64,000 nucleotides of DNA, from contig OY987233.1 in assembly GCA_963920705.1 (NCBI GenBank), positions 186,001-250,000 of the forward strand, in the 5' to 3' direction. Origin of the DNA: Odiellus spinosus. Lineage: Eukaryota; Arthropoda; Arachnida; Opiliones; Phalangiidae. The stretch's first letter is position 1, and each line of letters starts with the position of its first letter. The position numbers and the translations under genes were made by a program. Under the pieces are notes generated by a model, which did not search any database, was not told the origin of the DNA, and saw only the letters and a list, made by a program, of their open reading frames with translations. Below are positions 1 through 11,501 of the stretch, piece after piece.

Positions 1-60
1 CACTTGGGAAATTTGTGGATCTACACTTGCGAAATTTGTGGATCTACACTTGGGAAATTT

Positions 61-195
61 GCGGATTTATACTTGGGAAATTTGTGTATTTATACTTGGG
101 AAATTTGTGGATTTATGCTTAGGAAATTTGTGGATTTATACTTAGGAAATTTGTGGATTTATATTTGGGAGATTTTTGGATTTATACTTGGGAAA
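61..195. repeat. Landmark block of T-rich monomers (GCGGATTTA ... GGGAGATTTTTGG)
   Basis: Six successive monomers of the GATTTATAC type carry a fixed set of private changes: GCGGATTTA, GTGTATTTA, GATTTATGCTTAGG, a second CTTAGG and GGGAGATTTTTGG. The same ordered block recurs starting at 2,977, 3,989, 21,114, 25,154, 28,757, 30,505 and 42,085 (the last begins ACGG). It is a good tag for the ~4 kb HOR and its fragments. It is absent from 43 kb to the right edge. Confidence 0.85.
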
Positions 196-2089
196 TTTGT
201 GGATCTACACTTGGGAAATTTGTGGATCTACACTTGCAAATTTGTGGATTTACACTGTGCAAATTTGTGGATCTACACTTGGAAAATTTGTGGATCTACA
301 CTTGGGAAATTTGTGGATCTACACTTGGGAAATTTGTGGATCTACACTTGGGAAAATTGTGGATCTACTCTTGGGAAATTTGTGGATCTACACTAGTAAA
401 ATTTGTGGATCTACACTTGGGAAATTTGTGGATCTACACTAGTAAAATTTGTGGATCTACACTTGGGAAATTTGTGGATCTACACTTGGGAAATTTGTGG
501 ATATATACTTGTGAAATTTGTGGATTTATAATTGGCAAATTTGTGGATTTATATTTGGGAAATTTGTGGATCTACACTTGGGAAATTTGTCGATCTACAC
601 TTGGGAAATTTGTGGATCTACACTTGGAAAATTTGTGGATCTACACTTGGGAAATTTGTGGATTTATACTTGGAAATTTGTGGATTTATTCTTGGGAAAT
701 TTGTGGATTTATACTTATGAAATTTGTGGATTTATATTTTGGAAATTTGTGGATTTATACTTGGGAAATTTGTGGACTTATACTTGGGAAATTTGTGGAT
801 TTATACTTGGCAAATTTGTGGATCTACAGTTGGCAAATTTGTGGATCTACACTTGGCAAATTTGTGGATCTACACTTGGCAAATTTGTGGATCTACTCTT
901 GCAAATTTGTGGATCTACACTTGGCAAATTTGTGGATCTACACTTGGGAAATTTGTGGATCTACACTTGGCAAATTTGTGGGTCTACACTTTGTAAATTT
1001 GTGGATCTACACTTGGGAAATTTGTGGATCTACACTTAGGAAATTTTTGGATCTACACTTGGGAAATTTGTGGATCTACACTTGGAAAATTTGTGGATCT
1101 ACACTTGGGAAATTTGTGGATCTACACTTGGGAAATTTGTGGATCTACACTTGGGAAAATTGTGGATCTACTCTTGGGAAATTTGTGGATCTACACTTGG
1201 GAAATTTGTGGATCTACACTTGGAAAATTTGTTATTCTACACTTGGGAAATTTGTTTATTTATACTTGGGAAATTTGGGGATTTACACTTGGCAAATTTG
1301 TGGATCTACACTTGGCAAATTTGTGGATCTACACTTGGGAAATTTGTGGATCTACACTTGGGAAATTTGTGGATCTACTCTTGCAAATTTGTGGATCTAC
1401 ACTTGGCAAATTTGTGGATCTACACTTTGCAAATTTGTGGATATACACTTGGGAAATTTGTGGATCTACACTTGGCAAATTTGTGGGTCTACACTTTGTA
1501 AATTTGTGGATCTACACTTGGGAAATTTGTGGATCTACACTTGGGAAATTTGTGGATCTACACTTGGGAAAATTGTGGATCTACTCTTGGGAAATTTGTG
1601 GATCTACACTAGTAAAATTTGTGGATCTACACTTGGGAAATTTGTGGATCTACACTTGGGAAATTTGTTATTCTACACTTGGGAAATTTGTTTATTTATA
1701 CTTGGGAAATTTGGGGATTTACACTTGGCAAATTTGTGGATCTACACTTGGCAAATTTGTGGATCTACACCTGGGAAATTTGTGGATCTACACTTGGGAA
1801 ATTTGTGGATCTACTCTTGCAAATTTGTGGATCTACACTTGGCAAATTTGTGGATCTACACTTTGCAAATTTGTGGATATACACTTGGGAAATTTGTGGA
1901 TCTACACTTGGCAAATTTGTGGGTCTACACTTTGTAAATTTGTGGATCTACACTTGGAAAATTTGTGGATCTACACTTGGGAAATTTGTGGATCTACACT
2001 TGGGAAATTTGTGGATCTAAACTTGGGAAAATTGTGGATCTACTCTTGGGAAATTTGTGGATCTACACAAGTAAAATTTGTGGATCTAC

Positions 2090-4120
2090 ACTTGGGAAAT
2101 TTGTGGATCTACACTTGGCAAATTTGTGGATCTACACTTGGGAAATTTGTGGATCTACACTTGGCAAATTTGTGGATCTACACTTCGCAAATTTGTGGAT
2201 ATACACTTGGGAAATTTGTGGATCTACACTTGGCAAATTTGTGGGTCTACACTTTGTAAATTTGTGGATCTACACTTGGGAAATTTGTGGATCTACACTT
2301 GGGAAATTTTTGGATCTACACTTGGGAAATTTGTGGATCTACTCTTGGGAAATTTGTGGATCTACACTAGGGAAATTTGTGGATTTATACTTGGGAAATT
2401 TGGGGATTTATACTTGGGAAATTTGTGGATTTATACTTGGGAAATTTGTGGATTTATAATTGGGAAATTTGTGGATCTACACTTGGGAAATTTGTAGATC
2501 TACACTTGGGAAATTTGTGGATCTACACTTGGGAAATTTTTGGATCTACACCTGGGAAATTTGTGGATCTAAACTTGGGAAATTTTTGGATCTACACTTG
2601 GGAAATTTTAGGATCTACACTAGGGAAATTTGTGGATCTACACTTGGGAAATATGTGGATCTACTCTTGGGAAATTTGTGGATCTACACTTGGGAAATTT
2701 GTGGATCTACACTTGGGAAATTTGTGGATCTATACAAAGGGAAATTTGTGGATCTATACAAAGGGAAATTTGTGTATCTATACAAAGCAAAATTTGGATC
2801 TATACTTGGAAAATTTGTGGATTTATTCTTATAAAATTTGTGGGTATATGCTTGGAAATTTGTTGATCTATACTTGTTAAATATGTGTATCTACACTTGG
2901 GAAATTTGTGGATCTACACTTGCGAAATTTGTGGATCTACACTTGGGAAATTTGTGGATCTACACTTGGGAAATTTGCGGATTTATACTTGGGAAATTTG
3001 TGTATTTATACTTGGGAAATTTGTGGATTTATGCTTAGGAAATTTGTGGATTTATACTTAGGAAATTTGTGGATTTATATTTGGGAGATTTTTGGATTTA
3101 TACTTGGGAAATTTGTGGATCTACACTTGGGAAATTTGTGGATCTACACTTGGCAAATTTGTGGATCTACACTTTGCAAATTTGTGGATATACACTTGGG
3201 AAATTTGTGGATCTACACTTGGCAAATTTGTGGGTCTACACTTTGTAAATTTGTGGATCTACACTTGGGAAATTTGTGGATCTACACTTGGGAAATTTTT
3301 GGATCTACACTTGGGAAATTTGTGGATCTACTCTTGGGAAATTTGTGGATCTACACTAGGGAAATTTGTGGATTTATACTTGGGAAATTTGGGGATTTAT
3401 ACTTGGGAAATTTGTGGATTTATACTTGGGAAATTTGTGGATTTATAATTGGGAAATTTGTGGATCTACACTTGGGAAATTTGTAGATCTACACTTGGGA
3501 AATTTGTGGATCTACACTTGGGAAATTTTTGGATCTACACCAGGGAAATTTGTGGATCTAAACTTGGGAAATTTTTGGATCTACACTTGGGAAATTTGTG
3601 GATCTACACTTGGGAAATTTTAGGATCTACACTAGGGAAATTTGTGGATCTACACTTGGGAAATATGTGGATCTACTCTTGGGAAATTTGTGGATCTACA
3701 CTTGGGAAATTTGTGGATCTACACTTGGGAAATTTGTGGATCTATACAAAGGGAAATTTGTGGATCTATACAAAGGGAAATTTGTGGATCTATACAAAGC
3801 AAAATTTGGATCTATACTTGGAAAATTTGTGGATTTATTCTTATAAAATTTGGGGGTATATGCTTGGAAATTTGTTGATCTATACTTGTTAAATATGTGT
3901 ATCTACACTTGGGAAATTTGTGGATCTACACTTGCGAAATTTGTGGATCTACACTTGGGAAATTTGTGGATCTACACTTGGGAAATTTGCGGATTTATAC
4001 TTGGGAAATTTGTGTATTTATACTTGGGAAATTTGTGGATTTATGCTTAGGAAATTTGTGGATTTATACTTAGGAAATTTGTGGATTTATATTTGGGAGA
4101 TTTTTGGATTTATACTTGGG
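2090..4120. repeat. 1,012-bp (44-monomer) tandem duplication inside the first ~4 kb HOR
   Basis: Two adjacent ~1 kb segments share the same series of rare monomers. The GCGGATTTA landmark lies at 2,977 and 3,989, and the triple ACAAAG cluster at 2,734 and ~3,746, both 1,012 bp apart (44 x 23). Points further left are 989 bp apart (43 x 23), so one monomer was gained or lost between the copies. The right edge is near 3,108 and 4,120, where the next monomers differ (GATCTACAC against GACTTATAC). The related copies at 18-26 kb carry this segment only once, so the duplication looks specific to this copy. Confidence 0.8.
2734..2890. repeat. Marker cassette: ACAAAG 24-mers plus TATATGC monomer (type copy)
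   Basis: Three 24-bp monomers bearing ACAAAG in place of CACTT start at 2,734, 2,758 and 2,782. They are followed by a shortened AAATTTGGATCT monomer, a TTATTCTTATAAAA monomer, a GTATATGCTTGG monomer, a TTGTTGATCT monomer and an ATGTGTATCT monomer. Closely related cassettes recur 19 times left of 42.5 kb and 34 times to the right of it. In most of them the TATATGC element reads ATATATGC and the last monomer is GGGATTTTTGTGG. The ACAAAG count varies from one to five; a single cassette, at ~14,790, has none. The order of parts is otherwise constant, so all cassettes probably descend from one ancestral run of mutated monomers. Confidence 0.85.
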
Positions 4121-7100
4121 AAATTTGTGGACTTATACTTGGGAAATTTGTGGATTTACACTTGGCAAATTTGTGGATATACACTTGGCAAATTTGTGGA
4201 TCTACACTTGGGAAATTTGTGGATCTACACTTGGGAAATTTGTGGATCTACACTTGGAAAATTTGTGGATCTACACTTGGGAAATTTGTGGATCTACTCT
4301 TGGGAAATTTGTGGATCTACACTAGGGAAATTTGTGGATCTACACTTGGGAAATTTGTGGATCTACACTTGGGAAATTTGTGGATCTCACTTGGGAAATT
4401 TGGGGATTTATACTTGGGAAATTTGTGGATTTATACTTGGGAAATTTGTGGATTTATAATTGGGAAATTTGTGGATTTATATTTGGGAAATTTGTGGATC
4501 TACACTTGGGAAATTTGTGGATCTACACTTGGGAAATTTGTGGATCTACACTTGGGAAACTTGTGGATCTACACTTGGGAAATTTTTGGATCTACACTTG
4601 GGAAATTTGTGGATCTACACTTGGGAAATTTGTGGATCTACACTTGGGAAATTTGTGGATCTACCCTTGGGAAATTTGTGGATCTACACTAGGGAAATTT
4701 GTGGATCTACACTTGGGAAATTTGTGGATCTACCCTTGGGAAATTTGTGGATCTATACAAAGCAAAATTTGGATTTATACTTGGAAAATTTTGGGATATA
4801 TGCTTGGAAATTTGTTGATCTATACTTGGGAAATATGTGTATCTATACTTGGGATTTTTGTGGATCTACACTTGGCAAATTTGTGGATCTACACTTTGCA
4901 AATTTGTGCATCTACACTTGGGAAATTTGTGGATCTACACTTGCAAATTTGTGGATTTACACTTGGCAAATTTGTGGATCTACACTTTGCAAATTTGTGG
5001 ATCTACACTTGGGAAATTTGTGGATCTACACTTGGGAAATTGGTGGATCTACACTTGGGAAATTTGTGGATCTACACTTGGGAAATTTTTGGATCTACAC
5101 TTGGGAAATTTGTGGATCTACACTTGGGAAATTTGTGGATTTATACTTGGGAAATTTGGGGATTTATACTTGGGAAATTTATGGATTTATACTTGGGAAA
5201 TTAGTGGATTTATAATTGGGAAATTTGTGGATTTATATTTGAGAAATTTGTGGATCTACACTTGGGAAATTTGTGGATCTACACTTGGGAAATTTGTGGA
5301 TCTACACTTAGGAAATTTGTGGATCTACACTTGGGAAATTTATGGATCTACACTTGGGAAATTTGTGGATCTACACTTGGGAAATTTGTGGATCTACACT
5401 TGGGAAATTTTTGGATCTACACTTGGGAAATTTGTGGATCTACACTTGGGAAATTTGTGGATTTATACTTGGGAAATTTGGGGATTTATACTTGGGAAAT
5501 TTATGGATTTATACTTGGGAAATTAGTGGATTTATAATTGGGAAATTTGTGGATTTATATTTGAGAAATTTGTGGATCTACACTTGGGAAAATTGTGGAT
5601 CTACTCTTGGGAAATTTGTGGATCTACACTAGTAAAATTTGTGGATCTACACTTGGGAAATTTGTGGATCTACACTTGGGAAATTTGTTATTCTACACTT
5701 GGGAAATTTGTTTATTTATACTTGGGAAATTTGGGGATTTACACTTGGCAAATTTGTGGATCTACACTTGGCAAATTTGTGGATCTACACCTGGGAAATT
5801 TGTGGATCTACACTTGGGAAATTTGTGGATCTACTCTTGCAAATTTGTGGATCTACACTTGGCAAATTTGTGGATCTACACTTTGCAAATTTGTGGATAT
5901 ACACTTGGGAAATTTGTGGATCTACACTTGGCAAATTTGTGGGTCTACACTTTGTAAATTTGTGGATCTACACTTGGAAAATTTGTGGATCTACACTTGG
6001 GAAATTTGTGGATCTACACTTGGGAAATTTGTGGATCTAAACTTGGGAAAATTGTGGATCTACTCTTGGGAAATTTGTGGATCTAAACAAGTAAAATTTG
6101 TGGATCTACACTTGGGAAATTTGTGGATCTACACTTGGCAAATTTGTGGATCTACACTTGGGAAATTTGTGGATCTACACTTGGCAAATTTGTGGATCTA
6201 CACTTTGCAAATTTGTGGATATACACTTGGGAAATTTGTGGATCTACACTTGGCAAATTTGTGGGTCTACACTTTGTAAATTTGTGGATCTACACTTGGG
6301 AAATTTGTGGATCTACACTTGGGAAATTTTTGGATCTACACTTGGGAAATTTGTGGATCTACTCTTGGGAAATTTGTGGATCTACACTAAGGAAATTTGT
6401 GGATTTATACTTGGGAAATTTGGGGATTTATACTTGGGAAATTTTTGGATCTACACTTGGGAAATTTGTGGATCTACTCTTGGAAAATTTGTGGATCTAC
6501 ACTTGGGAAATTTGTGGATCTACTCTTGGGAAATTTGTGGATCTACACTAGGGAAATTTGTGGATCTACACTTGGGAAATTTGTGGATCTACACTTGGGA
6601 AATTTGTGGATCTCACTTGGGAAATTTGGGGATTTATACTTGGGAAATTTGTGGATTTATACTTGGGAAATTTGTGGATTTATAATTGGGAAATTTGTGG
6701 ATTTATATTTGGGAAATTTGTGGATCTACACTTGGGAAATTTGTGGATCTACACTTGGGAAATTTGTGGATCTACACTTGGGAAATTTGTGGATCTACAC
6801 TTGGGAAATTTGTGGATCTACACTTGGGAAACTTGTGGATCTACACTTGGGAAATTTTTGGATCTACACTTGGGAAATTTGTGGATCTACACTTGGGAAA
6901 TTTGTGGGTCTACACTTGGGAAATTTGTGGATCTACCCTTGGGAAATTTGTGGATCTACACTAGGGAAATTTGTGGATCTACACTTGGGAAATTTGTGGA
7001 TCTACACTTGGGAAATTTGTGGATCTATACAAAGCAAAATTTGGATTTATACTTGGAAAATTTGGGGATATATGCTTGGAAATTTGTTGATCTATACTTG

Positions 7101-8368
7101 GGAAATATGTGTATCTATACTTGGGATTTTTGTGGATCTACACTTGGCAAATTTGTGGATCTACACTTTGCAAATTTGTGTATCTACACTTGGGAAATTT
7201 GTGGATCTACACTTGCAAATTTGTGGATTTACACTTGGCAAATTTGTGGATCTACACTTTGCAAATTTGTGGATCTACACTTGGGAAATTTGTGGATCTA
7301 CACTTGGGAAATTGGTGGATCTACACTTGGGAAATTTGTGGATCTACACTTGGGAAATTTGTGGATCTACACTTGGGAAATTTGTGGATCTACACTTGGG
7401 AAATTTGTGGATCTACACTTGGGAAATTTGTGGATCTACACTTAGGAAATTTGTGGATCTACACTTGGGAAATTTATGGATCTACACTTGGGAAATTTGT
7501 GGATCTACACTTGGGAAATTTGTGGATCTACACTTGGGAAATTTTTGGATCTACACTTGGGAAATTTGTGGATCTACACTTGGGAAATTTGTGGATTTAT
7601 ACTTGGGAAATTTGGGGATTTATACTTGGGAAATTTATGGATTTATACTTGGGAAATTAGTGGATTTATAATTGGGAAATTTGTGGATTTATATTTGAGA
7701 AATTTGTGGATCTACACTTGGGAAATTTTTGGATCTACACTTGGGAAATTTGTGGATCTACACTTAGGAAATTTGTGGATCTACACTTGGGAAATTTATG
7801 GATCTACACTTGGGAAATTTGTGGATCTACACTTGGGAAATTTGTGGATCTACACTTGGGAAATTTTTGGATCTACACTTGGGAAATTTGTGGATCTACA
7901 CTTGGGAAATTTGTGGATTTATACTTGGGAAATTTGAGGATTTATACTTGGGAAATTTATGGATTTATACTTGGGAAATTAGTGGATTTATAATTGGGAA
8001 ATTTGTGGATTTATATTTGAGAAATTTGTGGATCTACACTTGGGAAATTTGTGGATCTACACTTGGGAAATTTGTGGATCTACACTTGGAAAATTTGTGG
8101 ATCTACACTTGGGAAATTTGTGGATCTACACTTGGGAAATTTGTGGATCTACACTTGGGAAAATTGTGGATCTACTCTTGGGAAATTTGTGGATCTACAC
8201 TAGTAAAATTTGTGGATCTACACTTGGGAAATTTGTGGATCTACACTTGGGAAATTTGTTATTCTACACTTGGGAAATTTGTGGATTTATACTTGGGAAA
8301 TTTGGGGATTTACACTTGGCAAATTTGTGGATCTACACTTGGCAAATTTGTGGATCTACACTTGGCAA

Positions 8369-8640
8369 ATTTGTGGATTTATACTTGGGAAATTTGTGGA
8401 TTTATACTTGGGAAATTTGTGGATTTATACTTGGGAAATTTGTGGATTTATACTTGGGAAATTTGTGGATTTATATTTGGGAAATTTGTTTATTTATACT
8501 TGGGAAATTTGTGGATTTATACTTTGAAAATTTGTGGATTTATACTTGGGAAATTTGTCGATTTATACATGGGAAATTTGTGGATTTAGACTTAGGAAAT
8601 TTGGGGATTTACACTTTTCAAATTTATGGATCTTCACTTG
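8369..8640. repeat. Cluster of T-type (GATTTATAC) monomers
   Basis: About ten consecutive monomers carry TTTATAC where the consensus has TCTACAC. They end in a run of private variants: TTTGAAAATTTG, GTCGATTTA, GATTTAGACTTAGG and a GATCTTCACTTGGT monomer. The same ordered run lies at 32,249-32,520, exactly 23,880 bp away, and a longer version lies at ~10,900-11,260. On the minus strand each T-type monomer reads TATAAAT. Confidence 0.8.
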
Positions 8641-10899
8641 GTAAATTTGTGGATCTACACTTGGTAAATTTGTGGATCTACACTTGGAAAATTTGTGGAT
8701 CTACACTTGGGAAATTTGTGGATCTACACTTTGCAAATTTGTGGATATACACTTGGGAAATTTGTGGATCTACACTTGGCAAATTTGTGGGTCTACACTT
8801 TGTAAATTTGTGGATCTACACTTGGGAAATTTGTGGATCTACACTTGGGAAATTTTTGGATCTACACTTGGGAAATTTGTGGATCTACTCTTGGGAAATT
8901 TGTGGATCTACACTAGGGAAATTTGTGGATTTATACTTGGGAAATTTGGGGATTTATACTTGAGAAATTTTTGGATCTACACTTGGGAAACTTGTGGATC
9001 TACTCTTGGAAAATTTGTGGATCTACACTTGGGAAATTTGTGGATCTACTCTTGGGAAATTTGTGGATCTACACTAGGGAAATTTGTGGATCTACACTTG
9101 GGAAATTTGTGGATCTACACTTGGGAAATTTGTGGATCTAACTTGGGAAATTTGGGGATTTATACTTGGGAAATTTGTGGATTTATACTTGGGAAATTTG
9201 TGGATTTATAATTGGGAAATTTGTGGATTTATATTTGGGAAATTTGTGGATCTACACTTGGGAAATTTGTGGATCTACACTTGGGAAATTTGTGGATCTA
9301 CACTTGGGAAATTTGTGGATCTACACTTGGGAAACTTGTGGATCTACACTTGGGAAATTTTTGGATCTACACTTGGGAAATTTGTGGATCTACACTTGGG
9401 AAATTTGTGGATCTACCCTTGGGAAATTTGTGGATCTACACTAGGGAAATTTGTGGATCTACACTTGGGAAATTTGTGGATCTACACTTGGGAAATTTGT
9501 GGATCTACACTTGGGAAATTTGTGGATCTACCCTTGGGAAATTTGTGAATCTACACTAGGGAAATTTGTGGATCTACACTTGGGAAATTTGTGGATCTAC
9601 ACTTGGGAAATTTGTGGATCTATACAAAGCAAAATTTGGATTTATACTTGGAAAATTTGGGGATATATGCTTGGAAATTTGTTGATCTATACTTGGGAAA
9701 TATGTGTATCTATACTTGGGATTTTTGTGGATCTACACTTGGCAAATTTGTGGATCTACACTTTGCAAATTTGTGTATCTACACTTGGGAAATTTGTGGA
9801 TCTACACTTGCAAATTTGTGGATTTACACTTGGCAAATTTGTGGATCTACACTTTGCAAATTTGTGGATCTACACTTGGGAAATTTGTGGATCTACACTT
9901 GGGAAATTGGTGGATCTACACTTGGGAAATTTGTGGATCTACACTTGGGAAATTTGTGGATCTACACTTGGGAAATTTGTGGATCTACACTTGGGAAATT
10001 TGTGGATCTACACTTAGGAAATTTGTGGATCTACACTTAGGAAATTTGTGGATCTACACTTGGGAAATTTATGGATCTACACTTGAGAAATTTGTGGATC
10101 TACACTTGGGAAATTTGTGGATCTACACTTGGGAAATTTTTGGATCTACACTTGGGAAATTTGTGGATCTACACTTGGGAAATTTGTGGATTTATACTTG
10201 GGAAATTTGTGGATTTATACTTGGGAAATTTGGGGATTTATACTTGGGAAATTTATGGATTTATACTTGGGAAATTAGTGGATTTATAATTGGGAAATTT
10301 GTGGATTTATATTTGAGAAATTTGTGGATCTACACTTGGGAAATTTGTGGATCTACACTTGGGAAATTTGTGGATCTACACTTAGGAAATTTGTGGATCT
10401 ACACTTGGGAAATTTATGGATCTACACTTGGGAAATTTGTGGATCTACACTTGGGAAATTTGTGGATCTACACTTGGGAAATTTTTGGATCTACACTTGG
10501 GAAATTTTTGGATCTACACTTGGGAAATTTGTGGATTTATACTTGGGAAATTTGGGGATTTATACTTGGGAAATTTATGGATTTATACTTGGGAAATTAG
10601 TGGATTTATAATTGGGAAATTTGTGGATTTATATTTGAGAAATTTGTGGATCTACACTTGGGAAATTTGTGGATCTACACTTGGGAAATTTGTGGATCTA
10701 CACTTGGAAAATTTGTGGATCTACACTTGGGAAATTTGTGGATCTACATTTGGGAAATTTGTGGATCTACACTTGGGAAAATTGTGGATCTACTCTTGGG
10801 AAATTTGTGGATCTACACTAGTAAAATTTGTGGATCTACACTTGGGAAATTTGTGGATCTACACTTGGGAAATTTGTTATTCTACACTTGGGAAATTTG

Positions 10900-11500
10900 T
10901 GGATTTATACTTGGGAAATTTGTGGATTTATACTTGGGAAATTTGTGGATTTATACTTGGGAAATTTGTGGATTTATACTTGGGAAATTTGTGGATTTAT
11001 ATTTGGGAAATTTGTTTATTTATACTTGGGAAATTTGTGGATTTATACTTTGAAAATTTGTGGATTTATACTTGGGAAATTTGTCGATTTATACTTGGGA
11101 AATTTGTGGATTTAGACTTAGGAAATTTGGGGATTTATACTTTGAAAATTTGTGGATTTATACTTGGGAAATTTGTCGATTTATACTTGGGAAATTTGTG
11201 GATTTAGACTTAGGAAATTTGGGGATTTACACTTTTCAAATTTATGGATCTTCACTTGGTAAATTTGTGGATCTACACTTGGTAAATTTGTGGATCTACA
11301 CTTGGAAAATTTGTGGATCTACACTTGGGAAATTTGTGGATCTACACTTGGGAAATTTGTGGATTTATACTTGGGAAATTTGTGGATTTATACTTGGGAA
11401 ATTTGTGGATTTATACTTTGGAAATTTATGGATTTATATTTGGGAAATTTGTGGATTTATACTTGGGAAATTTGTGGATTTATACTTAGGAAATTTGTGG
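10900..11500. repeat. Extended T-type cluster with a 92-bp (4-monomer) tandem duplication
   Basis: T-type monomers dominate this stretch. The four-monomer run TTTGAAAATTTG, GTCGATTTA, GATTTAGACTTAGG, GGGGATTTA occurs twice in tandem. The GTCGATTTA changes lie at 11,085 and 11,177, 92 bp apart (4 x 23). The related clusters at ~8,520 and ~32,400 carry this run once, so the extra copy is a local duplication. A further T-type run at 11,365-11,500 leads into the first GATTGACACTTGG monomer. Confidence 0.8.
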
Positions 11501-11501
11501 A

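Larger units (their letters stand above)
265..5060. repeat. ~4 kb higher-order repeat, copy 1 (diverged, with internal duplication)
   Basis: Landmark monomers appear here in the same order as in the two copies at 18,286-26,395. These are CTAGTAAAATTT (391), the TTATAATTGGC monomer (~530), GTTATTCTAC (1,230 and 1,668), a triple ACAAAG cluster (2,734), the GCGGATTTA block (2,977 and 3,989), the CTCACTTGGG 22-mer (~4,387) and the ATATATGC monomer (~4,795). Matching points are offset 18,045 bp near the start, 18,114 in the middle and 17,102 at the end. The final change reflects an extra ~1 kb duplication inside this copy. The first 260 bp of the window repeat the GCGGATTTA landmark (at 61), so a further partial unit lies to the left. 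Boundaries are approximate. Confidence 0.75.
4332..11500. repeat. Block of three 2.2-2.6 kb HOR units
   Basis: Matching points at 4,332, 6,558 and 9,084 (offsets 2,226 and 2,526 bp) start three units. Each contains the CTCACTTGGG or CTAACTTGGG 22-mer (4,387, 6,611 and 9,138), a cassette with a single ACAAAG (about 4,755, 7,028 and 9,623), the ATTGGTGG monomer (5,040, 7,313 and 9,906) and a closing pair of TTATATTTGAG monomers 322 bp apart (5,233/5,555, 7,689/8,011 and 10,307/10,629). The first unit overlaps the end of the ~4 kb HOR, which shares its left half. Runs of GTTATTCTAC-marked monomers (5,688, 8,258 and 10,876) follow the closing pairs. Confidence 0.75.

Noticed and set aside
2720-2860. 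TATAAAA on the plus strand (~2,831, recurring near 3,842, 20,967, 25,007, 28,610 and 41,960) as a promoter
   Set aside because: It is a fixed variant monomer (TTATTCTTATAAAATTTG) of the ~4 kb HOR cassette with no downstream gene or other promoter element. An AT-rich motif alone is not enough.
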